This document shows positions 37,701 to 45,464 of a DNA stretch of 64,000 nt, piece by piece. Every line of letters starts with the position of its first letter. Positions within the stretch are counted from its first letter, which is position 1. Position numbers and translations under genes: made by a program. A model generated the notes under the pieces. The model was not told the DNA's origin and ran no database searches. It saw only the letters and a program-made list of their open reading frames with translations. Source of the DNA: Sphingorhabdus lacus (GTDB lineage: Bacteria > Pseudomonadota > Alphaproteobacteria > Sphingomonadales > Sphingomonadaceae); the NCBI RefSeq assembly GCF_009768975.1, contig NZ_CP035733.1, positions 806,001 to 870,000 of the forward strand. Direction: 5' to 3'.

Positions 37701-37950
37701 TCCAGTTCTGGGCAACATCGTCCAGTTGGCACCTCAGAACGCCGACCAGTTCCCTCAAAAGAACTATCCTGATGTTCTGTACCACGACATCCGTCTGGGC
37801 TTCGACGTAGGTAATGACTTCCGCTTCTACGCAGGCGTCAACAACCTCCTCGACAAGCAACCGCCACTCGGCCTGCTTGGTACCGCCGGTGGTGATCCGT
37901 TCGACAGCTTTGGCCGTAACTTCTTCTTCGGTCTTGAAGCCAACTTCTAA
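34756..37950 (+). CDS. TonB-dependent outer-membrane receptor, copy 1
   Basis: 1064 residues from the ATG after GGGGAG; signal peptide MKKSRLMIAGSAISLALF with cleavage near Ala25 (SFA-Q), then an acidic segment and ILVTGSRIARP, a TonB-box-like start. The plug domain includes GLGTDRTLVLVNGRRH and a GSDAVAGVVNFIMKRD block; the beta-barrel ends with the outer-membrane signature ..NFFFGLEANF (terminal Phe). Codon use is strongly biased (Phe almost always TTC), pointing to high expression. Substrate unknown; relatives include peptide, saccharide and siderophore importers. Its paralogue follows 199 bp downstream. Confidence 0.93.
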   Translation: MKKSRLMIAGSAISLALFAAMPSFAQDSQSDEAAAESEDEAEEEGPSQPILVTGSRIARPTLQSAVPLTSVTVEDLTGTGEVSLGDALNDLPSLRSTFSSGNSSRFIGTAGLSLLDLRGLGTDRTLVLVNGRRHVTSTPGDNGFDVNTIPTDLVDRIDIVTGGNSAIYGSDAVAGVVNFIMKRDYDGIVARAQGGISSRGDRGTYFASILAGENFADGRGNVAVSAEYTRQQPLYFRDRDALTGAASGRCQFQLTDAQGAAGGEVGFSATDGIPDNSFLCGIRNSTISDAGTIGGLSGGRFLRFDDAGNLFIDTPTQNFASVGSGNSQGGFGSTLRNTGSLLAAVDRYAFNVLAHYDVSDAFKPFIEAKYVRTDVSGEGQPSFFTSVPGTLGGEPFRCNNGFLTAANLATLQSVGLCATPATGTFPLARFNIDFGGRRFEGTRETYRVVGGIEGNFNEDWKYELAINYGRFKAKGFNTNNLILFTEDGSDYDGFNQAVQAVIAPASFTGTNFVLNSAGQRVICAMNAVTNVNQACVPINVFGQGNADPRALDFINTEGRTDEFASQFVASAFVGGDLSQIFELPGGPIAFAIGAEYRKEKASIDYDDLTSSGATFLNALQDFRPPALTVKELYGELQIPLLKDMPFAKELSVNLAGRVSDYNNSTGTVYAYNIQGVYAPIEDIRFRAAYATSVRAPTQGDLFSTASENFAFIADPCDLPAPGSTAATNCVAAGVPTTANAALVAACASTAFPVALGAPFINCTARTASTGFLSGGNPTLIEEKGKSLTLGVVVEPSFVPGLSLTVDFYRIKVEDLIAALGAQQIINLCYTNAGGINNPFCATVSRDPATGLFAEPAVISGGVNFAAQKTKGIDFDLAYRKTFDNGDRLAARLIATKVLSLNNFTDPTNPANPNRQLSELGDPAWSASFSLSYDFGDFDILYAARYIGKQTIGAYEAQNNYFGQCPLAGTFRGQTGLNGGTCDPVLGNIVQLAPQNADQFPQKNYPDVLYHDIRLGFDVGNDFRFYAGVNNLLDKQPPLGLLGTAGGDPFDSFGRNFFFGLEANF

Positions 37951-37997
37951 GCGTAGCAGAAACTGCAAACGGAAAGGGCGCCTCTCGGGGCGCCCTT
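37816..37997 (+). repeat. Duplicated 3' segment of the TonB receptors, copy 1
   Basis: 182 bp covering the last 45 codons of copy 1 and its terminator hairpin. It aligns without gaps to 41312-41493 with 13 differences by hand count, far closer than the rest of the two genes. Confidence 0.85.
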
Positions 37998-38000
37998 TTT
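37973..38000 (+). terminator. Intrinsic terminator after TonB receptor 1
   Basis: AAA plus GGGCGCC (37976-37982), a loop, then GGCGCCC (37989-37995) and TTTTT: a GC-rich stem followed by a T-tract, 25 bp after the stop codon. Confidence 0.93.
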
Positions 38001-38149
38001 GATTCTGGATGTGGCGTTTGGGCTCCCTTGCTTCCTAGAAAGCTGAATCAATAGGCTTTCGTTTGGCAAAATATCTCTTGCACTTCCTCAAACTATAACT
38101 TTAGATATATCCAACGATATAGTCTAATGTCGGTCAGGGAGCATAAGAA

Positions 38150-41100
38150 ATGAAAAAGTCACGCCTATTTGTTACAGGGTCCGCGCTCAGTTTTACGCTT
38201 TTCGGCGCCCTACCCTCTTTTGCACAAGAGGTTGATCAACCGGAAAGTGCAGAAGTTTCAACGCAAAGTGAAACGGAAGCGGGTGCGGAAGAAACCACAG
38301 ACGAGCCCATTTTGGTTACAGGAACACGTATTGCGCGTCCTACACTGCAATCGGCTGTTCCCTTAACTTCGGTTACGGTAGAGGATCTCACAGGCACGGG
38401 CGAAGTTTCACTTGGCGATGCGCTGAATGACCTGCCTTCGCTCCGTTCCACCTTTAGTTCGGGAAATTCGAGCCGCTTCATTGGGACCGCAGGACTTAGC
38501 CTACTCGACTTGCGCGGATTGGGAACCGACCGTACACTCGTATTGGTCAATGGTCGTCGCCACGTAACTTCCACGCCGGGCGACAATGGGTTTGACGTCA
38601 ACACCGTTCCAACTGACCTGGTAGATCGTATCGACATCGTTACCGGCGGTAATTCTGCAGTCTATGGCTCCGATGCGGTCGCAGGTGTCGTCAATTTTAT
38701 CATGAAGCGCGATTATGAGGGGATTGCGCTGCGTGCCCAGGGTGGCATCTCTTCGCGTGGTGATCGTGGAAACTATTTCGCAAGCATACTCGCCGGGCAA
38801 AATTTCAGCGATGGTCGCGGTAACTTTGCGATATCCGCCGAGTATTCACGGCAAGAGCCACTTCTTTTGCGTGACCGTGACAGCTTGACCGGCGCGGCAA
38901 GCGGCCGGTGCCAGTTCCAGTTGACTGACATCCAAGGCGCTGCAGGCGGTGAAGTCGGGTTTAGCGCGACAGACGGTATTCCTGATAACAGTTTCCTGTG
39001 CGGAATCCGTAACGCGGCTATATCGGATGCTGGCACGGTGGGTGCATTGACCGGAGGGCGGTTCCTTCGGTTCAATGACGCGGGCGACTTGGTTGTGGAT
39101 ACACCAACCCAAAACTTCGCAGCCTTTGGCTCAGGAAATGTGCAAGGCGGACTTGGTTCTACGTTGCGGAATACCGGCAGCCTGCTCTCTTCCGTTAATC
39201 GTTACGCGTTCAATGTTCTCGCTCATTATGACTTTTCTGAAGCTTTTAAGCCCTTCTTTGAAGGGAAATATGTCCGCGTCGATGTTGCGGGCGAAGGGCA
39301 ACCGAGCTTCTTTAACAGCATTCCGTCAACGCTTGGCGGACAAGCACTCCGGTGCAACAACGCCTTTTTGTCAGATCAAAACCGCAATCTTCTTGTCAAC
39401 GGCGACAGCAGCCTGACAAGTGCCGGAACGGCGTGCGCCGCAAAGACACGAAATGCAGCTGGAGCTGCTACTGGATTTGTTCTGGATGCTGCCGGAAACC
39501 GCGTGTTTGACCCGAATGCCGTATTACCGCTGTCGAGGTTCAATATCGATTTAGGAGGCCGGAGTTTTGAGGGGACGCGCGAAACCTTTCGCTTTGTAGG
39601 TGGCGTTGAAGGCAGCTTTAACGACGATTGGAAATATGAGGTTGCGCTTAACTATGGTCGGTTTGAAGCTGTCGGCTTCAATACAAACAATCTGCTTTTG
39701 CTGACCCAAGATGGAAATGACCTTGATGGGTTTAATCAGGCTGTGCAGGCGGTATTGGCCCCCGCTTCATTCACCGGATCAAACTTTGTCCTGAACAGTG
39801 CCGGACAAAAAGTTATCTGCGCCATGAACGCGGTAACAAATGTCAATCAAGCATGTGTTCCCATCAACATTTTCGGCCAAGGCAATGCCGATCCAAGGGC
39901 TTTGGATTTTGTAAACACCGAAGGTCGTACAGACGAATTTGCAAGCCAGTTCGTCGCTTCCGCCTTCATCGGCGGTGATTTGTCCCAGATATTTGAATTG
40001 CCCGGGGGTCCCGTTTCCTTCGCGCTAGGTGCTGAATATCGAAAAGAAAAAGCTGTTGTTGATTTCGACGATGTCACTTCCAGCGGCGCGACCTTCCTGA
40101 ATGCGTTGCAGGATTTTCGCCCCCCTGCGCTGACTGTCAAAGAGGTGTATGGCGAACTACAAATACCGCTGCTGAAAGACGCACCTTTTGCCAAGGAACT
40201 ATCGGTAAATCTTGCTGGCCGTATCTCCGATTATAATACCGCAACAGGGACGGTTTATGCCTATAATATCCAGGGTGTCTATGCACCCATAGACGATATA
40301 CGGCTGCGTGCGGCCTATGCGACCTCGGTGCGTGCGCCGACCCAAGGCGATTTGTTTGCGACGGCATCTGAAAACTTCGCACAGATTGCCGATCCCTGTG
40401 ACCTGCCCGCTCCGGGCAGCATTACAGCCGCCAATTGCGCGGCAGACGGCGTACCGGTGACCGCGAATGCCGCGTTGGTAGCCGCCTGTGCCAGCACCGC
40501 CTTTCCTGTGGCTTTGGGGGCACCGTTCGTGAACTGCACTGCGCGTACGTCTTCCACCGGTTTCCTTTCCGGCGGCAATCCCACCCTAATCGAAGAAAAG
40601 GGCAAGAGCTTGACGTTGGGCGTAGTGGTTGAACCAAGCTTCGTGCCCGGCTTAAGCCTGACAGTCGACTTTTACCGGATCAAGGTGGAAGATCTGATTG
40701 CTGCTCTCGGTGCACAGCAGATCATCAACCTTTGCTACAGCAATGCAACTGGTATCAATAATCCGTTCTGCGCCACGGTCTCGCGCGATCCGGCAACGGG
40801 ATTGTTTGTCGAACCCGCAGTCATTTCGGGCGGGATTAACTTTGCGGCCCAGAAGACAAAGGGGATAGATTTCGATCTGGCTTACCGCAAATCATTCGAT
40901 AATGGGCACCGCATGACTACCCGGCTCATCGCAACCAAGGTTTTGGCGCTTAACAATTTTACGGACCCAACCAACCCTGCTGCGCCTAACCGGCAATTGA
41001 GTGAATTGGGTGACCCTGCCTGGTCGGCCAGCTTTTCATTCAACTATGATTTTGGCGACTTCGATATACTCTATGCCGCGCGATATATCGGGAAGCAGAC

Positions 41101-41446
41101 CATTGGTACTTTTGAGGCACAGAATAATTTCTTGGGTCAATGCCCGCTGGCTGGCGCTTTCCGGGGCCAAACAGGGTTAAACGGAGGCACCTGCGATCCG
41201 GTCGTGGGGAATATCGTTCTCCTAGCTCCCCAAAATGCTGACCAGTTCCCGCAGATATTCTTCCCCGATGTATTGTATCACGATATCCGCGTCGGATTTG
41301 ATATCAATACAGACTTCCGCTTCTACGCAGGCGTCAACAATCTTCTCGACCGTCAGCCACCACTCGGCCTGCTTGGCACCGCCGGCGGTGATCCGTTCGA
41401 CAGCTTCGGCCGTAACTTCTTCTTTGGTCTTGAAGCCAACTTCTAA
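38150..41446 (+). CDS. TonB-dependent outer-membrane receptor, copy 2
   Basis: 1098 residues, GGGAG before the ATG. Same architecture as copy 1: signal peptide MKKSRLFVTGSALSFTLF, ILVTGTRIARP, plug and barrel with terminal Phe. Most of the 34-residue length difference is a longer loop at about DNA 39355-39535 (rich in Asn, Ala and Gly), in the barrel; four more residues lie near the TonB-box region. Codon use is much less biased than in copy 1 (many TTT, GGG and CTT codons), so lower expression is likely. Conserved stretches of tens of residues are nearly identical between copies. Confidence 0.93.
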   Translation: MKKSRLFVTGSALSFTLFGALPSFAQEVDQPESAEVSTQSETEAGAEETTDEPILVTGTRIARPTLQSAVPLTSVTVEDLTGTGEVSLGDALNDLPSLRSTFSSGNSSRFIGTAGLSLLDLRGLGTDRTLVLVNGRRHVTSTPGDNGFDVNTVPTDLVDRIDIVTGGNSAVYGSDAVAGVVNFIMKRDYEGIALRAQGGISSRGDRGNYFASILAGQNFSDGRGNFAISAEYSRQEPLLLRDRDSLTGAASGRCQFQLTDIQGAAGGEVGFSATDGIPDNSFLCGIRNAAISDAGTVGALTGGRFLRFNDAGDLVVDTPTQNFAAFGSGNVQGGLGSTLRNTGSLLSSVNRYAFNVLAHYDFSEAFKPFFEGKYVRVDVAGEGQPSFFNSIPSTLGGQALRCNNAFLSDQNRNLLVNGDSSLTSAGTACAAKTRNAAGAATGFVLDAAGNRVFDPNAVLPLSRFNIDLGGRSFEGTRETFRFVGGVEGSFNDDWKYEVALNYGRFEAVGFNTNNLLLLTQDGNDLDGFNQAVQAVLAPASFTGSNFVLNSAGQKVICAMNAVTNVNQACVPINIFGQGNADPRALDFVNTEGRTDEFASQFVASAFIGGDLSQIFELPGGPVSFALGAEYRKEKAVVDFDDVTSSGATFLNALQDFRPPALTVKEVYGELQIPLLKDAPFAKELSVNLAGRISDYNTATGTVYAYNIQGVYAPIDDIRLRAAYATSVRAPTQGDLFATASENFAQIADPCDLPAPGSITAANCAADGVPVTANAALVAACASTAFPVALGAPFVNCTARTSSTGFLSGGNPTLIEEKGKSLTLGVVVEPSFVPGLSLTVDFYRIKVEDLIAALGAQQIINLCYSNATGINNPFCATVSRDPATGLFVEPAVISGGINFAAQKTKGIDFDLAYRKSFDNGHRMTTRLIATKVLALNNFTDPTNPAAPNRQLSELGDPAWSASFSFNYDFGDFDILYAARYIGKQTIGTFEAQNNFLGQCPLAGAFRGQTGLNGGTCDPVVGNIVLLAPQNADQFPQIFFPDVLYHDIRVGFDINTDFRFYAGVNNLLDRQPPLGLLGTAGGDPFDSFGRNFFFGLEANF

Positions 41447-41493
41447 GCGAAGCAGAAACTGCAAACGAAAAGGGCGCCTCTCGGGGCGCCCTT
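41312..41493 (+). repeat. Duplicated 3' segment of the TonB receptors, copy 2
   Basis: Partner of 37816-37997: end of the barrel, stop codon, the GCAGAAACTGCAAACG leader and the terminator stem, co-linear without insertions or deletions. Confidence 0.85.
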
Positions 41494-41499
41494 CTTTTT
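41468..41499 (+). terminator. Intrinsic terminator after TonB receptor 2
   Basis: AAAA, GGGCGCC, loop, GGCGCCC and CTTCTTTTT. Same hairpin as after copy 1; because alr converges from the other side it may stop transcription from both strands. Confidence 0.92.
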
Positions 41500-41515
41500 A
41501 CACTCGACCCCTAAG

Positions 41516-42556
41516 TCAGACCCACTGCCGCTCAAACCTCTGCCCTAAATTTGTCAGCAACTCATACTGCGACAAACCGGTTAATTCCGCCGTTCGGGAT
41601 AAGTCATAGTCCACATTGATCCAATCGCCCTCGCCCACATCGACAAGCGCCGAGACATCCGCAGTGACCAGATCCATTGATACACGCCCGATGATGGCAA
41701 TGGAAACACCGTCCGCACGCAATTTACCCTTGCCCGCAAAACTCCGCAGATAGCCATCAGCGTAGCCGAGTGAAATCGTAGCGACCTTTGTCGGGGACGT
41801 GCATATATGGGTGGCGTTGTACCCTACCGCATCCCCCGCCATCAAAGTCCGCACCTGCAGCACGCGTGACGATAGCGACACCACCGGCTTTATCGATGAG
41901 GCCATTTCTGTCCGTGGCACGCCCCCATAAAGGGCAAGCCCCGGGCGAGTCAGGTCAAAATGGAAATCCCGCCCCAACATAATTCCGGCGCTATTTGCCA
42001 AACTGAGCCGCTTGGCTTTGACCAGCTTGGCCTGTTGGCGAAACAGATTGAGCTGTGCGCTATTTTGCGGACTGTCTTCATCGGCGGAGGCCAGATGGGA
42101 CAGGAGGATATCGATATCCAGCCCTTCAAACAAAGGCGCTGCGAATTGCTCGGAACCGATACCCAAGCGGTTGATCCCGCTATCAAGCATGACGTGGCAC
42201 CGCCCGCCACCTGCCGCGCGCCACAAGGCGATCTGCTTTGGCGTATTCAGGACGGGAATGGCACCAATCTGTCGAATGTGAGGGATGTCGTCCGCCGTGA
42301 TGCCGTTGAGAACCGATATCCATTCCGGCGTCACCAAGTGTGAAATGGCCGCCGCCTCGCCCCAATGGGCAACGAAAAAGTCGCGGCACCCAGCGTCCCG
42401 CAAGCGGCGCACAACGTCGACCGCACCCAAGCCATAACCGTTTGCCTTTACGGCCGCACCGCAACTCGCCTGTCCCTGCGCTTTCAGATAACGCCAGTTG
42501 GACACCAACGCTTCTCCATCCAGGGTGAGGCGCAACGGGGGCTGAAAATCAGTCAT
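41516..42556 (-). CDS. alr: Alanine racemase
   Basis: 346 residues, PLP fold type III. The PLP lysine is Lys37 in AAVKANGYGLGA; LDSGINRLG, LANSAGIMLG and the GYNATH segment with the second catalytic Tyr are family blocks; GRVSMDLVTADVS is near the C-terminus. Makes D-alanine for peptidoglycan. It follows the MHS transporter gene after 30 bp on the same strand. Confidence 0.94.
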   Translation of the reverse strand: MTDFQPPLRLTLDGEALVSNWRYLKAQGQASCGAAVKANGYGLGAVDVVRRLRDAGCRDFFVAHWGEAAAISHLVTPEWISVLNGITADDIPHIRQIGAIPVLNTPKQIALWRAAGGGRCHVMLDSGINRLGIGSEQFAAPLFEGLDIDILLSHLASADEDSPQNSAQLNLFRQQAKLVKAKRLSLANSAGIMLGRDFHFDLTRPGLALYGGVPRTEMASSIKPVVSLSSRVLQVRTLMAGDAVGYNATHICTSPTKVATISLGYADGYLRSFAGKGKLRADGVSIAIIGRVSMDLVTADVSALVDVGEGDWINVDYDLSRTAELTGLSQYELLTNLGQRFERQWV

Positions 42557-42586
42557 ATCCGCCCATTGCGTGCACCGGCGGTCCTG

Positions 42587-44173
42587 TCAATCCAGCTCGG
42601 TTTTGCCCGACGTTTCCGGCAACCAGATCAGCGCCACGATAAACGCCATCGCAGTTACCGCTACTGTATACCAGAGTCCCGAGAAAGGCTGCCCCGTCTG
42701 CGCTACGATATATTGCGATATATAGGGCAGGAACCCTCCGAAATAACCCGTCCCGATATGATAGGGTATCGACATGGAGGTGTAGCGGATTTTTGCCGGA
42801 AACATCTCGACCATGATGGCGGCGACCTGACCATAGGTCATCCCCGACAAGGCGACCATCAGGAACACCGACAAGATAATCTTCCACGGTTGCCGTTCTG
42901 CCGGATCGGATTTGTCAGGGTAGCCCGCTTTTTCAAGTGTTGCGACATAGGCTTTTTCGTCAAAGCCCTTCAATTCGGTCGACCCGACTTTCAACGCAAC
43001 GCTTTCGCTTTCGACCTTGCTATACGCAATGCCGCGCTTGGTCAGGAAGTTCAGTGCTTTCGCACACTCGCTTTCATGAACGCGGTTGAGCGCGTTAAAA
43101 TCGCATGCGGGAAGCGACAGGGTGACAGGGTTGCTTTTGGTTGCCCGTTCCAGCGCCGGATTGGCTGCATCGGCCATCATCCAGAAAATGGGAAACACGC
43201 CGACAATCGCCAAGGCATACCCCAGCAGCAGCAGACGTTTGCGACCCCATTTGTCGGACAACCATCCGCATGCCACATAAGTCGGCGCCGCCAAAGCTGC
43301 ACCCACCGCCATATATAACAAAGCGTCGGTTTCCGGTACGCGCGCGGTTCCGGTCAGGAAGTAGAGCGTACCGAATTGCGAAGTGTAGTAGATCACCGTC
43401 AATCCGGCTGCGACACCGAACATCGCCACGAAAATCCGTTTGATGTTTCCGGGATATTTGAAGCTGTCGACAAAGGGATTTTTGGACGTTGTGCCCGCTT
43501 CCTTCATCGCCTTGAACACCGGGCTTTCGGATAACTTCAACCGCATATAGAGCGAAATGGCGAGAAGCAGGATTGAGGTGAGGAAAGGAACGCGCCAACC
43601 CCATGCATCAAACGCTTCCGGGCTCATCGACTGGCGCGTTGCCAAAACCACGATAACCGCCAGCAAGAACCCGCCGGCAACCGAAGCCTGGATCCAGCTC
43701 GTATACTGCCCACGCTTGCCGTCAGGCGCATGTTCAGCAACGTAAATCGCTGCCCCGCCATATTCCCCGCCAAGGGCAAGACCTTGCAAACAGCGAAGCA
43801 GTAACAGCATTCCTGCCGCCCACAGACCCGCGGTCTCAAACGTCGGCAATATGCCGATTGCAGCGGTCGCGAGGCCCATCAAGGTGATGGTGACCAGGAA
43901 GGTATATTTGCGGCCGATCTTGTCGCCAAAATAGCCGAACAGGATGGCACCGAAAGGACGGACCCCGAAACCTGCCCCAAAAATTGCAAGTGAAGCCAGT
44001 GTTGCTGCTGTGGGATTGTCTGCCGGAAAGAACAGTTTTCCTATCAGCGCGGCCAATATGCCATAGACGAAGAAATCATACCATTCGAACACAGTCCCCA
44101 AGGACGATGCGGTAATAACGAGCCGATCCCGTTTCGGATCAAGCGCGACTTCGGTTTCAGCGGCATCCGCCAT
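42587..44173 (-). CDS. MFS transporter of the metabolite:H+ symporter (MHS) family with a large loop insert
   Basis: 528 residues from the ATG preceded by GAGGGG. SSLGTVFEWYDFFVYG is the MHS N-terminal signature; GDKIGRKYTFLVTI is the cytoplasmic loop motif; about 12 membrane segments. A hydrophilic insert of about 96 residues (roughly 335-430, with two cysteines in LPACDF and HESECAK) sits in the C-terminal half, after a segment ending FPIFWMMAD. MHS members carry shikimate, proline/betaine, alpha-ketoglutarate or dicarboxylates; the substrate here is unknown. Confidence 0.87.
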   Translation of the reverse strand: MADAAETEVALDPKRDRLVITASSLGTVFEWYDFFVYGILAALIGKLFFPADNPTAATLASLAIFGAGFGVRPFGAILFGYFGDKIGRKYTFLVTITLMGLATAAIGILPTFETAGLWAAGMLLLLRCLQGLALGGEYGGAAIYVAEHAPDGKRGQYTSWIQASVAGGFLLAVIVVLATRQSMSPEAFDAWGWRVPFLTSILLLAISLYMRLKLSESPVFKAMKEAGTTSKNPFVDSFKYPGNIKRIFVAMFGVAAGLTVIYYTSQFGTLYFLTGTARVPETDALLYMAVGAALAAPTYVACGWLSDKWGRKRLLLLGYALAIVGVFPIFWMMADAANPALERATKSNPVTLSLPACDFNALNRVHESECAKALNFLTKRGIAYSKVESESVALKVGSTELKGFDEKAYVATLEKAGYPDKSDPAERQPWKIILSVFLMVALSGMTYGQVAAIMVEMFPAKIRYTSMSIPYHIGTGYFGGFLPYISQYIVAQTGQPFSGLWYTVAVTAMAFIVALIWLPETSGKTELD

Positions 44174-44283
44174 GATTTTCCCCTCTAGCTCTTGGCCCTG
44201 TCTTATCGCGAACGAGGCGCGGTTCAAGCAGCTTGTTGCGTTTATCCACAACCGCCCTTAGCTTTCCGCTTGAGGAGAGACCT

Positions 44284-45057
44284 ATGCCCCGCTTCATTGA
44301 CCTATCCATCCCCATCACCAATGATGTCGTTTCTGACCCGCCCGTCATGCGGCCGCAGATCACCTATATGACCCATGACAACACATGGGAGCAGATCGCG
44401 ATGTTCTTTCCGGGTCTGACGCGAGAGGACTTGCCCGATGGCGAAGGATGGGCCGTCGAAAGCCTGACGTTGAGCACACATAATGGGACGCATATGGATG
44501 CCCCTTGGCATTTTCATTCGACCACAGACAGTGGCGCTACCCCTGCCCCGTCTATCGACGAAGCGCCGCTTGACCTGTTTTTCCGGCCAGGGGTGAAACT
44601 CGACTTTTCACACCTGCCCGCCGGTCATGTCGTTACCGCGCAGGAAGTGGAAAATGAACTTGAGCGTATCGGCTACACGCTGCAGCCGAATGATATCGTA
44701 CTCGTCCAGTCAGGCGCCGTATACGGAACCGACAACTTCACCGACCAGGGTTGTGGCATGGGGGCAGAAGCAACGCTGTATCTTACCCAACATGGCGTAC
44801 AAGTCGTCGGCACCGATGCATGGAGTTGGGACGCACCTTTCAGCCATACCGCCCGTCGCTGGGTGGAAACGCGTGACCCGGATATCATCTGGGAAGGGCA
44901 TAAGGCCGGACGTATCATGCCCTATTACCAGATTGAGAAACTGACCAATCTGGCGTCCCTGCCCGCCTTTGGCTGGACGCTGAGCTGCTTTCCCGTGAAG
45001 ATTGAGCGCGCCAGTGCAGGCTGGATACGCGCCGTTGCGATATTGGACGAAGCCTAG
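44284..45057 (+). CDS. Cyclase-family metal-dependent hydrolase (kynurenine formamidase-like)
   Basis: 257 residues from the ATG preceded by GAGGAGA. The family metal site HxGTHxDxPxHF is present as H66-N-G-T-H70-M-D72-A-P-W-H76-F. Members include arylformamidase and isatin hydrolase. The central domain has [14 protein letters not shown]. No other tryptophan-degradation gene is nearby, so the substrate is open. Its TAG overlaps the convergent MAPEG stop at the palindrome CTAG. Confidence 0.87.
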   Translation: MPRFIDLSIPITNDVVSDPPVMRPQITYMTHDNTWEQIAMFFPGLTREDLPDGEGWAVESLTLSTHNGTHMDAPWHFHSTTDSGATPAPSIDEAPLDLFFRPGVKLDFSHLPAGHVVTAQEVENELERIGYTLQPNDIVLVQSGAVYGTDNFTDQGCGMGAEATLYLTQHGVQVVGTDAWSWDAPFSHTARRWVETRDPDIIWEGHKAGRIMPYYQIEKLTNLASLPAFGWTLSCFPVKIERASAGWIRAVAILDEA

Positions 45058-45458
45058 TTGCTGACGGCCAAAAGGCCGATCGTCCATCCGCTTAACAGCG
45101 CCAATGTCAGCCAGGTCAATATTACCCCGATGCTGCGGGGCAAAGGCGGCTTGCCCGGCTCCACTTTGGCGTACAGACCGATGATATGAGCGACGCGCCC
45201 TGCGAGAAACAGCGCGCCTATCGCCATCAACGCCATATGATTGGCCCGGCTCATCTCCAAAAAGGCCAGCAGCAAGATAACGATCGGCGCATGTTCCGCC
45301 AAATTGCCATGGCTGCGGCTTGCGCTGATAATCCCCTGATCCGCATTATCGCCGAAAGCTACCTTCGCTCGCATACGATGCCGCACGGTATCGATGGCGG
45401 TAATCAGCAACATAATCGCGCAAATGGCGGCAACAAAGGCAGTTACAGGTAGCGTCAT
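45054..45458 (-). CDS. MAPEG-family membrane protein
   Basis: 134 residues, four hydrophobic segments. [18 protein letters not shown] is the core MAPEG motif with the conserved Asn and Glu-His. Eukaryotic members are glutathione S-transferases or leukotriene synthases; bacterial roles are mostly unknown. It lies 6 bp downstream of pccA and is probably the last gene of the propionyl-CoA operon. Confidence 0.87.
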   Translation of the reverse strand: MTLPVTAFVAAICAIMLLITAIDTVRHRMRAKVAFGDNADQGIISASRSHGNLAEHAPIVILLLAFLEMSRANHMALMAIGALFLAGRVAHIIGLYAKVEPGKPPLPRSIGVILTWLTLALLSGWTIGLLAVSN

Positions 45459-45464
45459 TGTCGG

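Noticed and set aside
35041-37968. Open frame of about 975 codons antisense to TonB receptor 1
   Set aside because: Its length comes from the extreme codon bias of the receptor on the plus strand, which avoids stop triplets on the reverse. The translation is Cys/Val/Arg-rich nonsense and the less biased copy 2 has no matching frame.
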